Assembly (NCBI GenBank): GCA_964421085.1
Contig: CAYQVO010000008.1
Location: 41,132 to 105,131 of the forward strand
From: CAYQVO01 sp964421085
Lineage (GTDB): Bacteria > Bdellovibrionota_C > UBA2361 > CAYQVO01
Direction of reading: 5' to 3'
DNA length: 64,000 nt
This document shows, in pieces, positions 17,741-26,976 of this stretch. A program made the position numbers and the translations under genes. The notes under the pieces are model-generated. The model saw only the letters and a list, made by a program, of their open reading frames with translations, made no database searches and was not told the DNA's origin. The stretch's first letter is position 1. Every line of letters starts with the position of its first letter.

Positions 17741-18481
17741 TCACTCCGGCTCGTTCACGCACGCAAAGACGATGTACTCGTCCTCTCCCAATTCATACCG
17801 TTCCTCGTGCAGCTCGAAACCGGTCTCACGCAGAACGCGTCGCCAGGTGTCCAGAGGGAAGATGCCCATCGTCCACTGATCGGTCTCGATCCTCAGTTGC
17901 CGGTCATCTCGGATGAGATACAGGATCGTCGTTTCGTAATGATCGTCTGAGGGGTCGGGGTCATAGACGTTTTCGACAAAGACGACTTCGACCCCGTCAC
18001 GCGCGGAGGGGGTCGTGGTAGTTTTGTTCTGCACGAATGTCTCGGTCGTGACGTCGGGTGTGACGACCAGAACGCCCCCCGGGTTCAGATGCGCATGAGC
18101 TGTACGGAACGCCGCTGTGAAGTCCGTGAGGCAGTTCATGTGTGAAATGGCATCGTCCATGAGCACGGCGTCGAATGTCCTGCCGAGCCGACATGACCGC
18201 ATGTCGCCCTCGACGAAAGCACATTCCGGATTGAGGTTCTTCGCCTGCTCCAGCATGGCGGGACTGAGATCGACGCCGGTGACGTCAAACTCCCGCTTCA
18301 GGTTCAGGACATTTTTGCCGCCCCCGCACCCCATGTCGAGCAGAGTTGTGACCGGCCGCTTTGCGCGCCGACGAACCTGGGCTGCAACGTGCGCACAATA
18401 ATGCGCATATTCCCGGGCGGCATCGCCCCACATGGGCCATAGCCACGCAAGATCCGTATACAGTCGGCAGGTGTCATTCAT
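17741..18481 (-). CDS. Class I SAM-dependent methyltransferase
   Basis: 246 residues from the ATG at 18481 (MNDTCRLYTDLAWLWP); an in-frame upstream ATG at 18505 adds only eight residues. Motif I is LLDMGCGGGKN, followed by VTGVDLSPAMLEQA (motif II, acidic residue binding the SAM ribose), FVEGDMRS, and FDAVLMDDAISHM (motif IV). This is a complete Rossmann methyltransferase of the small-molecule type; the substrate cannot be read from sequence. It is convergent with the GNAT-like gene (16 bases) and its upstream flank abuts the insertion sequence whose left end starts near 18531. Confidence 0.88.
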   Translation of the reverse strand: MNDTCRLYTDLAWLWPMWGDAAREYAHYCAHVAAQVRRRAKRPVTTLLDMGCGGGKNVLNLKREFDVTGVDLSPAMLEQAKNLNPECAFVEGDMRSCRLGRTFDAVLMDDAISHMNCLTDFTAAFRTAHAHLNPGGVLVVTPDVTTETFVQNKTTTTPSARDGVEVVFVENVYDPDPSDDHYETTILYLIRDDRQLRIETDQWTMGIFPLDTWRRVLRETGFELHEERYELGEDEYIVFACVNEPE

Positions 18482-18530
18482 GCATTTCCACTGCATTTTT
18501 ACCATGCTCTGTCATGCCCATGGTAGCAGA

Positions 18531-19600
18531 AAAAGGGGACGGTTCCTATTTCCGTTACGGAAAGCGTTCAGCCTCAAAAATAACGTCACCGAAATGGAGG
18601 CATGAATGAAAGACGAAGCGGAGAGAAGATGTATCCTGTTGATTTTGCGTGAGAGACATGGACGGGCAGGAAATAAGGAGAAGGATGAAATAATCAGCGA
18701 GCTGTGTGAGGGGCTTTCTGTGGGCCGGAAGCAGGCGATTCGGCTTTTGAAGGGGTCCGGGGCTGGAGACCGGCGAAGTATCGGGATAAAGCCTTCAGGG
18801 ATGCGCTTGGAAGAGTCTGGAAGACTGTGAGGTCAGTGCAGCAACGATAGGCAGGATCCTGCAGCCATTTAGGGTTGAAAAGGGGAAATCCTGCACACGC
18901 TCCGGAGGGTTCCGTGATCAAATTGAGATTCAGGGGAACATCTGGGATGTGAGACTTCCGGGGTACATGGAGACGGACACCGCTGTGATGTGTGATGGGA
19001 GCATGGCGGGCGAGTTTGTTAATACGCTTGCGATGGTCGACATCGCAACGCTCCGGACAGAAACTCGAGCAGTCTTCAGAAGGGGCTCAAATGCGGTGTT
19101 TGAGGCCATACGAGACATTGAACACTACCTTCCTTTTGATATCACAGGTTACGACGCTGATAACGGGGGCGAGGTGCTCAACAAGCATCTTTACGCCTGT
19201 TTTTACCTCGACAGGCTTGAAAAAGGACGTCCTCCTGTTCCTGTGACGAGAGCCCGGGAATACCACAGCAAAGACAACGCGTCATGGCTTCACCCCATGT
19301 TCCCGGCGTCAAGAAGCTGAGGCTCAAGATGATTCACGAGTTGCTCAATCCGGTACAACTGACCAAAGAGGAGAGGCGAATACGAAAGCTCATCGATGAT
19401 TGCGTCAGATCCCTTAAAGCGGGAAGCGGATTGACCCGGAATGCTCCCTGCTATCAACCATGGGAACCGCTCATTTCGCAGAACACAGTTACTTCCCACC
19501 GAATTTCCGCTGCCTCACATTACAGCCATCCGTGATCCCCTCATAACTTTCGGTGATCTGATGTGTGATGCAAAAGGAAATAGGAACCGTCCCTTTTTTT
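18531..19600. mobile_element. Decayed insertion sequence with about 18-bp terminal inverted repeats
   Basis: GGGACGGTTCCTATTTCC at 18536-18553 and its exact reverse complement at 19576-19593 bound a roughly 1.07 kb element, with A/T runs continuing the symmetry outward. Just inside the left repeat, TTTCCGTTACGGAAA forms a short hairpin. The interior is a frameshifted DDE (integrase-core) transposase. The right end coincides with the stop codon of the adjacent adenine methylase gene. I could not identify a target-site duplication. Confidence 0.8.
18606..19535 (+). pseudogene. Frameshifted DDE integrase-core transposase
   Basis: Pieces of one transposase are spread over different frames. They are an N-terminal helix-turn-helix part (18606 onward: ISELCEGLSVGRKQAIRLLK), a shifted stretch (KYRDKAFRDALGRVWKTV), a stop near 18850, and an integrase core from about 18900 to 19320. 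The core has METDTAVMCDG (first Asp), YDADNGG (second Asp) and GGEVLN (Glu). A last shifted piece (KMIHELLNPVQLTKEERRIR) runs from about 19314. An ATG at 18606 follows GGAGGC. With at least two frameshifts and an internal stop it is very unlikely to be active. Confidence 0.8.
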
Positions 19601-21446
19601 AAAATGAGTACAATTCATCCACTTTGCGATCAATCAGCACCTCGAGATCCCGACTTGCGGGATGTTGTGTTCTTTCAAGAGCAAGAGGGGCGAGGGAAGA
19701 GGTTGCCCGGCTCCAGTCGCGAGGAATGGGGAAGTTCTTCAGGTCATCGTTCACCAGCTTCGGGAAAAGTCTCCGCTGAGACTTCTGACCAAAAATCATT
19801 ATGATCTTCGATGCGAGCCGGGAATTAAGTATCGCAAGGAGGGAAAGTGCGTCCTCGACGGTTCCTTTCGGACCGGTGATTACATGAAGCACCGACCGAT
19901 TATATACCGCAGGTTCATCTATAAACGCACACATTAGAGCATTCGGCATTGGAGAGAGGATTTCCCGGATTAGTACGCGGGGACCGGAGAATCGGGGCAA
20001 GGGGTGATTTTCGGCGAGCCAGGGCCCGAATTTCAGGTACTTTCCGGACCAGGAAACCGAGTACCGTTTGACGTCTGCTCCTTCAAGGTAGGGCAGGCAA
20101 TCATCTGACTCACGAGTTTCTCTGTGAAAGATGCGGTTTCGCCCATCTGACTCCGACTGCGGAGGATCGCCCTTTCCTGTCGCGTAGGCCTGAAGAGCAA
20201 TGAGCGGCAAAAGTTTATTTTTCAGCTCGCCAAGTGCGATGCAGTGTTCTTTCACAATGGCAACGATCTTTGAGGCCTCTGTATCCCAGTTCAGGGGAAT
20301 GGTGAGGCCCGGCGTATTTATACAGACCTCTGTGGGCATCTCCACAAAATGCTTCACGCCAAGTTCAGGCGAATCGGTCAGATGTTCGATTCTGATTGTC
20401 TTTGCACCATCGCTGTCAGCATTCGGCTTTCGACATCTGAAAATAACTGTTTCTACAGAAACATCTTCGAACGCGGGAAAATCGAGGACCTCAATTTCGC
20501 TCAGCGCGCCCTCCGAAAGCAGCATTTGTCTCAGTGAACGTCCGCTTCTTATCCCCATCCAGGAGTTGGGAACAATGAAAGAACAAAGGCCTCCCTCCTT
20601 CAGAAGTTCATAGCTTCGTGCCATAAACAGCATATATTTGTCTGGTTTCCCCGAAAGCACGCGGGAATACATGCTCTTGAGCATGGCGTTTTCGCGCGGC
20701 AGAATCTGATCTCCACGCGACAAACCATAAGGAGGGTTTCCAACGATGTAGTCGAAACCTCCATTCTCAAATACGCCGGGAAAAGCGGCGTGGTAAGAAA
20801 ATTCGTTGAATTCGGGATCAGGAAAGATCATTCCCGACTTTTCCGGCGAAATCAGTGAATTTCCCTGCCGTAAATTTTTCTCGAGGCGCGGAAGCGCATC
20901 GTCACTGATTCCAAGCAGCCGTATCTTGAGCGCGAGCAGAAGACGGGAGAGTTCCACTGCCTGAGCGTCGATATCAACTCCAAAAATTCCTGCCGGGGCA
21001 ATTCGGGAAAGCGCTTCGGAACCGACAGAAGATGCGAGATCGAGGACGGACAGGAGGAAGATTCCGGCTCCGCATGCCGGATCAAGGATTGAGATATTCT
21101 TTTCCCCACCCCAGTTATCGAGTGCCCTGCTTACGATATGCCGGGCAATATGAGGGGGAGTATAAAAAATGCCTTTCTTCCTGGAATGCTCTCTGCTGAA
21201 CAGATTCTCGTATGCAAGGGCGAAGTGTTCCGGTTCGATTTCTTCGGGCACTTCGTCGAGGGCAGAAGCAGCCGATAAAAGAGAATCGGCATCCGTCGCA
21301 AAGAACGGACTTCTAATGCACGCATCTGCAGTCCAGCGGGAAAGGCAGTATTTCAAAAGTATTGCGCGGAAAGCGCCTCCCTCGCTTCCGAACTTCTCTG
21401 CCAGCTTCTCGACACGTGGTATCAGAACACGAATAGTGGAACGCAC
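19599..21446 (-). CDS. Eco57I-type N6-adenine DNA methyltransferase
   Basis: 615 residues from a GTG start. SAM-binding motif LDPACGAGIFLLS (Asp about 122), GVDIDAQAVELSRLLL, and catalytic IVGNPPYG (NPPY at 237-240) define an N6-adenine gamma-class methylase with a C-terminal target-recognition region (TaqI-like: YLEGADVKRYSV, LKFGPWLAENHPLPR). YTPPHIARHIV upstream of motif I is typical of Eco57I/type IIG proteins. No PD-(D/E)XK nuclease domain is visible and no restriction gene adjoins, so it looks like an orphan methylase or a nuclease-less relic. Its TAA stop is at the boundary of the neighbouring insertion sequence, so the natural C-terminus may have been trimmed. It is divergent from the lipid A acyltransferase gene, 48 bases away. 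Confidence 0.88.
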   Translation of the reverse strand: MRSTIRVLIPRVEKLAEKFGSEGGAFRAILLKYCLSRWTADACIRSPFFATDADSLLSAASALDEVPEEIEPEHFALAYENLFSREHSRKKGIFYTPPHIARHIVSRALDNWGGEKNISILDPACGAGIFLLSVLDLASSVGSEALSRIAPAGIFGVDIDAQAVELSRLLLALKIRLLGISDDALPRLEKNLRQGNSLISPEKSGMIFPDPEFNEFSYHAAFPGVFENGGFDYIVGNPPYGLSRGDQILPRENAMLKSMYSRVLSGKPDKYMLFMARSYELLKEGGLCSFIVPNSWMGIRSGRSLRQMLLSEGALSEIEVLDFPAFEDVSVETVIFRCRKPNADSDGAKTIRIEHLTDSPELGVKHFVEMPTEVCINTPGLTIPLNWDTEASKIVAIVKEHCIALGELKNKLLPLIALQAYATGKGDPPQSESDGRNRIFHRETRESDDCLPYLEGADVKRYSVSWSGKYLKFGPWLAENHPLPRFSGPRVLIREILSPMPNALMCAFIDEPAVYNRSVLHVITGPKGTVEDALSLLAILNSRLASKIIMIFGQKSQRRLFPKLVNDDLKNFPIPRDWSRATSSLAPLALERTQHPASRDLEVLIDRKVDELYSF

Positions 21447-21494
21447 GACTTCAGATCCTACTCGTCACGGGGATGTTTTAAAAAGGGGAAATTA

Positions 21495-22439
21495 GTGATA
21501 GTTAACAGCTGTATGCTCCTTGATCTCGCAGCCTATATCGCGATCCGGTCATTCGTAATATTTCTGAACATCCTGCCGATGGGACTGCGACTCGGGTTTT
21601 GCCGCCGGCTTACCAGGATTTTCCTCGTTTTTTTTCCGAAATACAGGAAGATCGCACTCAGGAACATTGCGCTTGTATTCCCGGAAATGACCCAGGATGA
21701 CAGAGAGAAGCTTTTTCAGCGGTCAATCTCGGCAACGGCCCGCTTCATTGTCGATTCGGCGCGGCTTCACACTCTGGATAAAGAATGGGTTGAAAAGCAT
21801 GTGAAGCTGGAATTCCGGCCGGGTGAAGAACTGCCTGCTGGAGTCGGGGGGAACAGCACCGGGATTCTGATAGTCACAGGGCACCTCGGAAGCTTTGAAC
21901 TTATGGCGCGGGCTTCAGCCATGCTGGGCCATCCCCTGAGCTACATTGTGCGCGACTTTAATCTTAAGCGGCTCGATCGATGGTGGAAAATGCGCCGCGA
22001 AGAACCGGGAAACCGTGTTATCCCGCGTGATGGAGCGTTGATCGAAGTGTTGAAGGAACTCGATAAAGGAAATTGTTCGGCAATACTCTTCGACCAGAAC
22101 GTCAAGAGAAACCACGCTGTTTTCGTTCCTTTCTTTGGAAGACCCGCTGCTACGACCAAAAGTGTCGCTTTCGCGGCGCTTAAAATGAAAGTCCCGGTGA
22201 TTGTCGTGTCGATGTCGTACGAGGGGGATGACAACTATATCATGCACGCGGAACAGTGCGATTTCACATCGTTGTACAGCGATTCCAGCATGTCTTATGA
22301 GGAAAAAGTCCGGGTTCTGACTGAAGACGTGACGAAAGTTTTTGAAAGAATGATTCTGGCGCACCCGGATGAGTGGTTCTGGATGCATCGTAGATGGAAA
22401 ACAACTCCGGAAGGAGTACCGGAAGATTTTTATGCGTGA
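21495..22439 (+). CDS. lpxL: Lipid A biosynthesis acyltransferase (LpxL/HtrB family)
   Basis: 314 residues from a GTG with AAGGGG six bases upstream; an ATG at 21513 is an alternative. The protein adds a secondary acyl chain to Kdo2-lipid A at the inner membrane. A membrane-anchoring hydrophobic N-terminus (LAAYIAIRSFVIFLNILPMG) precedes the catalytic HxxxxE motif in GHLGSFE, then FDQNVKRN, FFGRPAATTKS and WFWMHRRWKTTP, all diagnostic of the family. It overlaps the next gene by 8 bases, forming an operon with a membrane glycosyltransferase, which fits envelope glycolipid assembly. Whether it acts as LpxL or LpxM cannot be told from sequence alone. Confidence 0.92.
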   Translation: MIVNSCMLLDLAAYIAIRSFVIFLNILPMGLRLGFCRRLTRIFLVFFPKYRKIALRNIALVFPEMTQDDREKLFQRSISATARFIVDSARLHTLDKEWVEKHVKLEFRPGEELPAGVGGNSTGILIVTGHLGSFELMARASAMLGHPLSYIVRDFNLKRLDRWWKMRREEPGNRVIPRDGALIEVLKELDKGNCSAILFDQNVKRNHAVFVPFFGRPAATTKSVAFAALKMKVPVIVVSMSYEGDDNYIMHAEQCDFTSLYSDSSMSYEEKVRVLTEDVTKVFERMILAHPDEWFWMHRRWKTTPEGVPEDFYA

Positions 22440-23901
22440 AGTGCCCGGAAAATACGGATTTCTGGCCGTCTTTCTTCTGGCGCTGGTGCTGCTGCTTCCT
22501 CTCGGTTCGAGTCTGTGGCTCGATGAGACCGTCACATACTGGATAATAAAAGACAGCCTGTCTGATGTCTTTCACCGTGCTGTGACCTATCAGGGGCAGT
22601 CTCCTCTTTATTATTTTGTTCTCTGGTTCACTTCCTCCGTCACCGGCGTTACTGAATCTGCACTGAGGCTTCCTTCCATTGTGTTTTCCCTCGGTGCGGC
22701 AGTCGTGCTGTTTCATGTCGCCGGCCGCCTCTTCGGTTTCCGTACAGCAGTCTTTGCGCTTTTGATCTTCTCCTGTGTAAATGAAATCCGGATCGCAGCA
22801 GTCAGCGCAAGGCCGTATGCCTTCGCCCTCTTTCTTGCTTTGCTCTCGATTCTGTTCCTGCTCCGGTGGATCGAAAGCGGCCGGTCAGCCGACGGTATTG
22901 TGTATGCAATGGCTTCCATCCTCACATTTTACGCCCATTATCTTTTCGCGGTCGTCTTCGGATTTCACCTGGTGTTTTTCTTTCTTATTCCAGGGAAGTC
23001 TCTTTCATTCAGGTCGTTCCTGGCCGCATTTCTGATGGTTGCTGTCTTATGCGTTCCAGGGGCATCTCAGCCCGCAAGCCTACTGGCGCGTCATCACGAA
23101 CTTTCGCTCGTTTCCGTTCCTTCAACACTGTCGTTTCTGGGAACTCTATTCCCGCCATATATTGTCCTTGTTCTCGCATTAAGCGTTGTTCTTGCAGGTT
23201 TGTTCGGAAGAATTTCCTGGGAGAGGATGCCCGCCTCGCAGACCCGTCCCATGCTGGCTTCGGTAATTCTCTTTCTTGTTCCGCCATTTGTTTTTTTTCT
23301 GGTATCCCAGATTAGCGGCAGTTCGTTCTTCCTTGCCCGGTATTTTCTTCTGTATGCAGCGGGCATGGCGATTGTGTTTGCGTCGGCTCTCTCGTGCGTG
23401 AAAGAAGTTCAGCCCCGCCCCGTGCTGCTTCTGGCATTGAGCGGTCTGCTCCTTTTGCGGGAGTTCGAGAGAAAGTGGCAGTTTGAAGACTGGCGGGGAG
23501 CTGTCGCGGAAGTTCAAACGCTCCGGGATGGAGGGAAAGTGGAGGCGCTCTTGTTTTATTCCGGGTTGATTGAGGGCATGAAGCCGTGGGCTGCGGCAGG
23601 CCCGGCCGATGAAAGTTATCTTACGGCACCGCTGCAGTATTATCCCGTTTCGTTTCAGCCTGTCCTGCTCCCGGCATTTCCCGAAGGCATAAAGGGGGAG
23701 GATTATATCCGGGGGCGTGTCGACCCGGTACTCCAGAGGCACAGGTCGATTGCGATTCTCTCGCTTCGGCAGACGGTGCGAACCGGCGAGGCTGTCGCCC
23801 GGCTCCCGCAGGTTTTTTTGGACATGCTCGAGAAGCGGGGCTTTAAGTCTGTGAGCAGCAAAGATTTCGGGTTGGTGAAAGTGGCGGTGGTGGAGAGGTA
23901 A
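22432..23901 (+). CDS. GT39-like integral membrane glycosyltransferase
   Basis: About 489 residues from the ATG at 22432, which overlaps the end of the acyltransferase gene and has GGAAG upstream; the frame is open further 5' but only inside the preceding gene. TM1 is followed by SLWLDETVTYW, the Asp-Glu pair (31-32) in the first periplasmic loop that marks GT39/ArnT-type polyprenyl-phosphate-sugar transferases. About ten further hydrophobic segments follow, then a soluble C-terminal domain. Such enzymes move a sugar from a lipid carrier to lipid A, protein or polysaccharide on the periplasmic side. Coupling to LpxL hints at lipid A or a related glycolipid as acceptor; this is inference. Confidence 0.83.
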   Translation: MREVPGKYGFLAVFLLALVLLLPLGSSLWLDETVTYWIIKDSLSDVFHRAVTYQGQSPLYYFVLWFTSSVTGVTESALRLPSIVFSLGAAVVLFHVAGRLFGFRTAVFALLIFSCVNEIRIAAVSARPYAFALFLALLSILFLLRWIESGRSADGIVYAMASILTFYAHYLFAVVFGFHLVFFFLIPGKSLSFRSFLAAFLMVAVLCVPGASQPASLLARHHELSLVSVPSTLSFLGTLFPPYIVLVLALSVVLAGLFGRISWERMPASQTRPMLASVILFLVPPFVFFLVSQISGSSFFLARYFLLYAAGMAIVFASALSCVKEVQPRPVLLLALSGLLLLREFERKWQFEDWRGAVAEVQTLRDGGKVEALLFYSGLIEGMKPWAAAGPADESYLTAPLQYYPVSFQPVLLPAFPEGIKGEDYIRGRVDPVLQRHRSIAILSLRQTVRTGEAVARLPQVFLDMLEKRGFKSVSSKDFGLVKVAVVER

Positions 23902-23986
23902 TTCCTCGCTTCGCCCGGAATTATCGCCGCACCTCTCCCGCCGGTTAATTGATCGAAGGAGCGGTGGGCAGGTGTATCAGTATTTT

Positions 23987-24059
23987 TGACCCCATGGGGA
24001 CTCGAACCCCAGTTTCCGGCGTGAGAGGCCAGCGTCCTGGGCCGCTAGACGATGGGGCC
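23987..24059 (-). tRNA. tRNA-Glu (anticodon CTC)
   Basis: The reverse complement folds as a complete cloverleaf of 73 bases: acceptor stem GGCCCCA with TGGGGTC, D-arm starting TCGTCTAGCGG, anticodon stem CTGGC/GCCGG around loop CTCTCAC, and T-arm with GGTTCGAGTCC. CTC reads GAG codons. No CCA is encoded. Confidence 0.95.
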
Positions 24060-24241
24060 GAAATGAAGCGGATTAATAATCAGATGAAAATCAAGATTAG
24101 TCAAACGTCGCGCCAAACACCCGATTAAGCCCCGGGAAAAGGTGCCATAACAAATAAAAATCAAGGCATCGAAACAACACCGGTGCTGCAATTCTGCCGA
24201 TTCTTGAATTAGCTGACCAACTTGTGCTTCAATAATTAAGT

Positions 24242-24315
24242 TCGCCCGTAGTGTAACGGCAGCACGTCAGGTTCTGGCCCTGAAAATCGAGGTTCGAATC
24301 CTTGCGGGCGAGCCA
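24242..24315 (+). tRNA. tRNA-Gln (anticodon CTG) with encoded CCA
   Basis: The acceptor stem TCGCCCG pairs with CGGGCGA, followed by G and CCA. The anticodon stem TCAGG/CCTGA encloses loop TTCTGGC, giving anticodon CTG (reads CAG). The T-arm contains GGTTCGAATCC. The gene encodes its CCA end, unlike the other two tRNAs in the window. Confidence 0.95.
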
Positions 24316-24345
24316 GTTTTTTGTGTTCCTTTTTTCAATAAGGCC

Positions 24346-26127
24346 GTGTCCGGTTTGAAATACCTTTCTCCGCTCCTTTTGATTCTCTTCTCCGCCTGTG
24401 CCGGCACCCGTGGTCTTCCGCCTGATCCTCTTCTGCCGGGAGCCCAGAGCCCGACGAAAATAATAATGGATCCTGATGTCGAACGGGCGTCAAAGGCGTT
24501 CCATTATTACATGATGGGCGAACTCGAATACGGCAGTAAGAACTACGATCAGGCTGCAAAAGATTTTTCAAAAGCGAGCGGCCTTATGTCAAAGCCGGCT
24601 CCCGAGCTTCACAGCAAGCTTGCCGAATTGTATCTCCGGGAAGGGAAGCTTGACAAAGCATACCAAGAGAGTTCAATAGCTCTCGAGCACGCCCCGAAGG
24701 GTGTGGAACAAAGACTTCTGCATGCCGGGATCCTTGAAGCAAGAAACATGCGGCAGGAGGCCGGGGAGATTTATCGAGCGCTCATCGCTGAACAGCCGAA
24801 GCTGCCGGCTCCATATCTCCTTCTTGCCGGGCTGCTTTCGAACCAGGGCAACAATGAGAGAAGCGGCGAGGTGCTGGAGCAGATGCTGAGAGAGCTGCCC
24901 GATGAGGTATCCTCGCACTATTTCCTTGCCCGTTCTTACGAACTCCAGTCGCGTTTCCCGGAGGCGGAAAGGTACTACAGATCTGCGCTGGCATTGCAGC
25001 CGGCCAACAATGAAGTTGCCATCGACCTGACACGCGTACTGATAAAAGAGCGTAATCTGGAAGATGCGAAGACAGTACTGCGTGAAATTCTTGTGCGTGA
25101 TCCTCAGAACACAGAAGCCAGGCGACTGCTTGGCCACCTGATGATGGGAGAGGGGAATTACATGGAGGCACTGGAAAATCTCAGGGTTCTCGAAGGTGTT
25201 GAAGCGGATCCGTCGGACACAAGGTTGAAAATCGCGCTGCTCGAAATCGAAAGAAAAGAATTCGACGCCGCGATTCGCCAGTTGAATCTCCTGCTTGCTC
25301 AGAAGCCCGAAAATGCTACTGCGCGTTATTATCTCGCCTCTATATATGCCGGACAGGGCAAGAATTCTGAAGCTGTGAACGAACTGCTTAAGATTCCCCG
25401 GAACGACGCCCTTTTCATCCGTTCACGATCCCTGGCGGCAATCATCCTCAGGCAGGAGGGAAAGCTTAAGCAGGCGGAGCGCGCTATCAAGGAAGGACTG
25501 AAAGCCGACCCGAAAAATGAAGAGAGCATTTATTTTCTGTTCGCGATTCTTCACGATGAAAAGAAGCTCGATGAGGCGGAGTCTCTGCTTTCGTCGGCAG
25601 CGTCTTCACCTGACGCGTCGGAGCGCATTCTTCTCAACTATGGAATGGTGCTTCATGAAAGAAACAAAGAGAAAAAAGCTGTTGAGATAATGGAGCGTAT
25701 ACTCGCGAGGAATCCTGCAAACGGGGAAGCTCTCAACTACATCGCTTATGATCTGGCGGAGCGCGGCGATGATTTGGACAGAGCCGCGGAACTTTCAGTC
25801 CGTGCGCTTGCGCTGCGCCCTGACGAGCCGAATTATATGGATACTCAGGGTTGGATTCTCTTCAAGAGACGGAAATACGAAGAAGCCGTCTCTGTGCTTG
25901 AACGCGCAGCCACACTCTCCGGAGACGATCCTGTCATTCTGGATCATTATGGAGATGCTCTCAGGGAAACCGGCCGGCTCAAGGAAGCGCTCGCGGCTTA
26001 TAACAAAGCATTGTCTTCTGCCCGTTCGCTGACCCGGCCGACCGGGGAGGAAAAAGCGGTTCTCGGTAAACTCGAGAAAAAAATACGGGATATTTCGAAA
26101 CAACTGGAGCAAAACAGCAGGAAATAG
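24346..26127 (+). CDS. TPR-repeat lipoprotein
   Basis: 593 residues from a GTG; a TTG at 24355 is an alternative start. The N-terminus MSGLKYLSPLLLILFSAC is a lipoprotein signal with Cys18 as the lipidated residue. The rest is an array of tetratricopeptide repeats from about residue 45 to the C-terminus, for example NYDQAAKDFSKASGLM, FPEAERYYRSALALQP and KYEEAVSVLERAATL. TPR lipoproteins act as scaffolds for envelope complexes (BamD- or PilF-like roles). The next gene encodes another lipoprotein and starts 3 bases after the stop, so the two are co-expressed. The specific partner is unknown. Confidence 0.88.
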   Translation: MSGLKYLSPLLLILFSACAGTRGLPPDPLLPGAQSPTKIIMDPDVERASKAFHYYMMGELEYGSKNYDQAAKDFSKASGLMSKPAPELHSKLAELYLREGKLDKAYQESSIALEHAPKGVEQRLLHAGILEARNMRQEAGEIYRALIAEQPKLPAPYLLLAGLLSNQGNNERSGEVLEQMLRELPDEVSSHYFLARSYELQSRFPEAERYYRSALALQPANNEVAIDLTRVLIKERNLEDAKTVLREILVRDPQNTEARRLLGHLMMGEGNYMEALENLRVLEGVEADPSDTRLKIALLEIERKEFDAAIRQLNLLLAQKPENATARYYLASIYAGQGKNSEAVNELLKIPRNDALFIRSRSLAAIILRQEGKLKQAERAIKEGLKADPKNEESIYFLFAILHDEKKLDEAESLLSSAASSPDASERILLNYGMVLHERNKEKKAVEIMERILARNPANGEALNYIAYDLAERGDDLDRAAELSVRALALRPDEPNYMDTQGWILFKRRKYEEAVSVLERAATLSGDDPVILDHYGDALRETGRLKEALAAYNKALSSARSLTRPTGEEKAVLGKLEKKIRDISKQLEQNSRK

Positions 26128-26130
26128 TCC

Positions 26131-26949
26131 ATGAGACTGAATTTGCCACCCCTGCCTCTTCTCCTTCTGACAGCTGTTTTTTTTCTAATCTCCTGTGCTG
26201 AGCATATGAAAGTCCCTCTCATTAAGCCGGAGGGAACGGAACTGCCATCGTCCGAAGCAGTCTCAATATTGAAGCAGTTGAAAGAGCAGGATTCTTCGGT
26301 CAATTCGTTCAGAGCGCTTGCTGATGTGAGCATGAGTGAAAAAGAAAATACTGCCCGTTTCCGGCAGGCAATTGTAGCGCTTCGTCCCGATAAGATCCGG
26401 ATAGAGACTTTCCCCGGCACATCGTTTATTACGCTCTTCCTTATGGCAGCAAAAGATGGAAGCGCCGTGATGCTTGAACCGGGCGAGGAGCGGGCATTCA
26501 CCGCGGAGGATCCGGGGGTGCTGCTCAAAAAAGCGTTTAAAGTTCCTCTTACAGTGCCGGATCTTATTCCAGTTCTCCTCGGGCGTGTGCCTTCGGAGGA
26601 ACTCGAGGATGTCGCCGCCTCTGACATCAAATTCGATCCTTCCCGCGGCAGTCTGTTCCTCGCAGCAAAGAAAGGCGGGATTTTCAGGGAAATCGACAGG
26701 GGAACGGTGCTGGTAAAGCACGTTCAGTACCTTAAGAAAGACGGCTCCGGAGTCAGGCTCGATGTTCAAATGTTCGACCCGGTGCAGGAGGGGGACTTCA
26801 TAGTTCCTTCAACCATTCTCGTAAATGTGCCGGAGTCCGATCTCCTGATCGAGCTTCGCCTCGGACAGATCAGGACAAATCAGCCTGTCAACGAAAAACT
26901 TTTCGATATCGCGATTCCAGAATCTTATTCGGTTCGCGAGATTGACTGA
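26131..26949 (+). CDS. Predicted outer-membrane-associated lipoprotein (LolB/DUF4292-like)
   Basis: 272 residues. The signal MRLNLPPL, a hydrophobic core and LISC make Cys22 the lipidation site. The mature protein begins with VNSFRALADVSMS and ARFRQAIVALRPDKIRIETF, the pattern of the incomplete beta-barrel LolA/LolB superfamily (DUF4292-like), followed by beta-rich sequence. LolB-type proteins bind lipid moieties of lipoproteins; this protein may do so or only share the fold. It is translated right after the TPR lipoprotein (3-base gap). The family assignment is from general pattern, not a definitive motif. Confidence 0.7.
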   Translation: MRLNLPPLPLLLLTAVFFLISCAEHMKVPLIKPEGTELPSSEAVSILKQLKEQDSSVNSFRALADVSMSEKENTARFRQAIVALRPDKIRIETFPGTSFITLFLMAAKDGSAVMLEPGEERAFTAEDPGVLLKKAFKVPLTVPDLIPVLLGRVPSEELEDVAASDIKFDPSRGSLFLAAKKGGIFREIDRGTVLVKHVQYLKKDGSGVRLDVQMFDPVQEGDFIVPSTILVNVPESDLLIELRLGQIRTNQPVNEKLFDIAIPESYSVREID

Positions 26950-26976
26950 GGCAGCCAGGCCCCTGATTGCCCGGCT

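Larger units (their letters stand above)
23902..24345. other. Intergenic region holding two tRNA genes
   Basis: Apart from tRNA-Glu (minus) and tRNA-Gln (plus), the 444 bases contain no coding sequence that I can support. The 180 bases between the two tRNAs are AT-richer and presumably carry their divergent promoters. Confidence 0.6.

Noticed and set aside
19599..21446. Complete restriction-modification, BREX or similar defence island around the methylase
   Set aside because: Neighbours are an insertion sequence and lipid A biosynthesis; no nuclease, BrxC/PglZ-like or helicase gene is visible.
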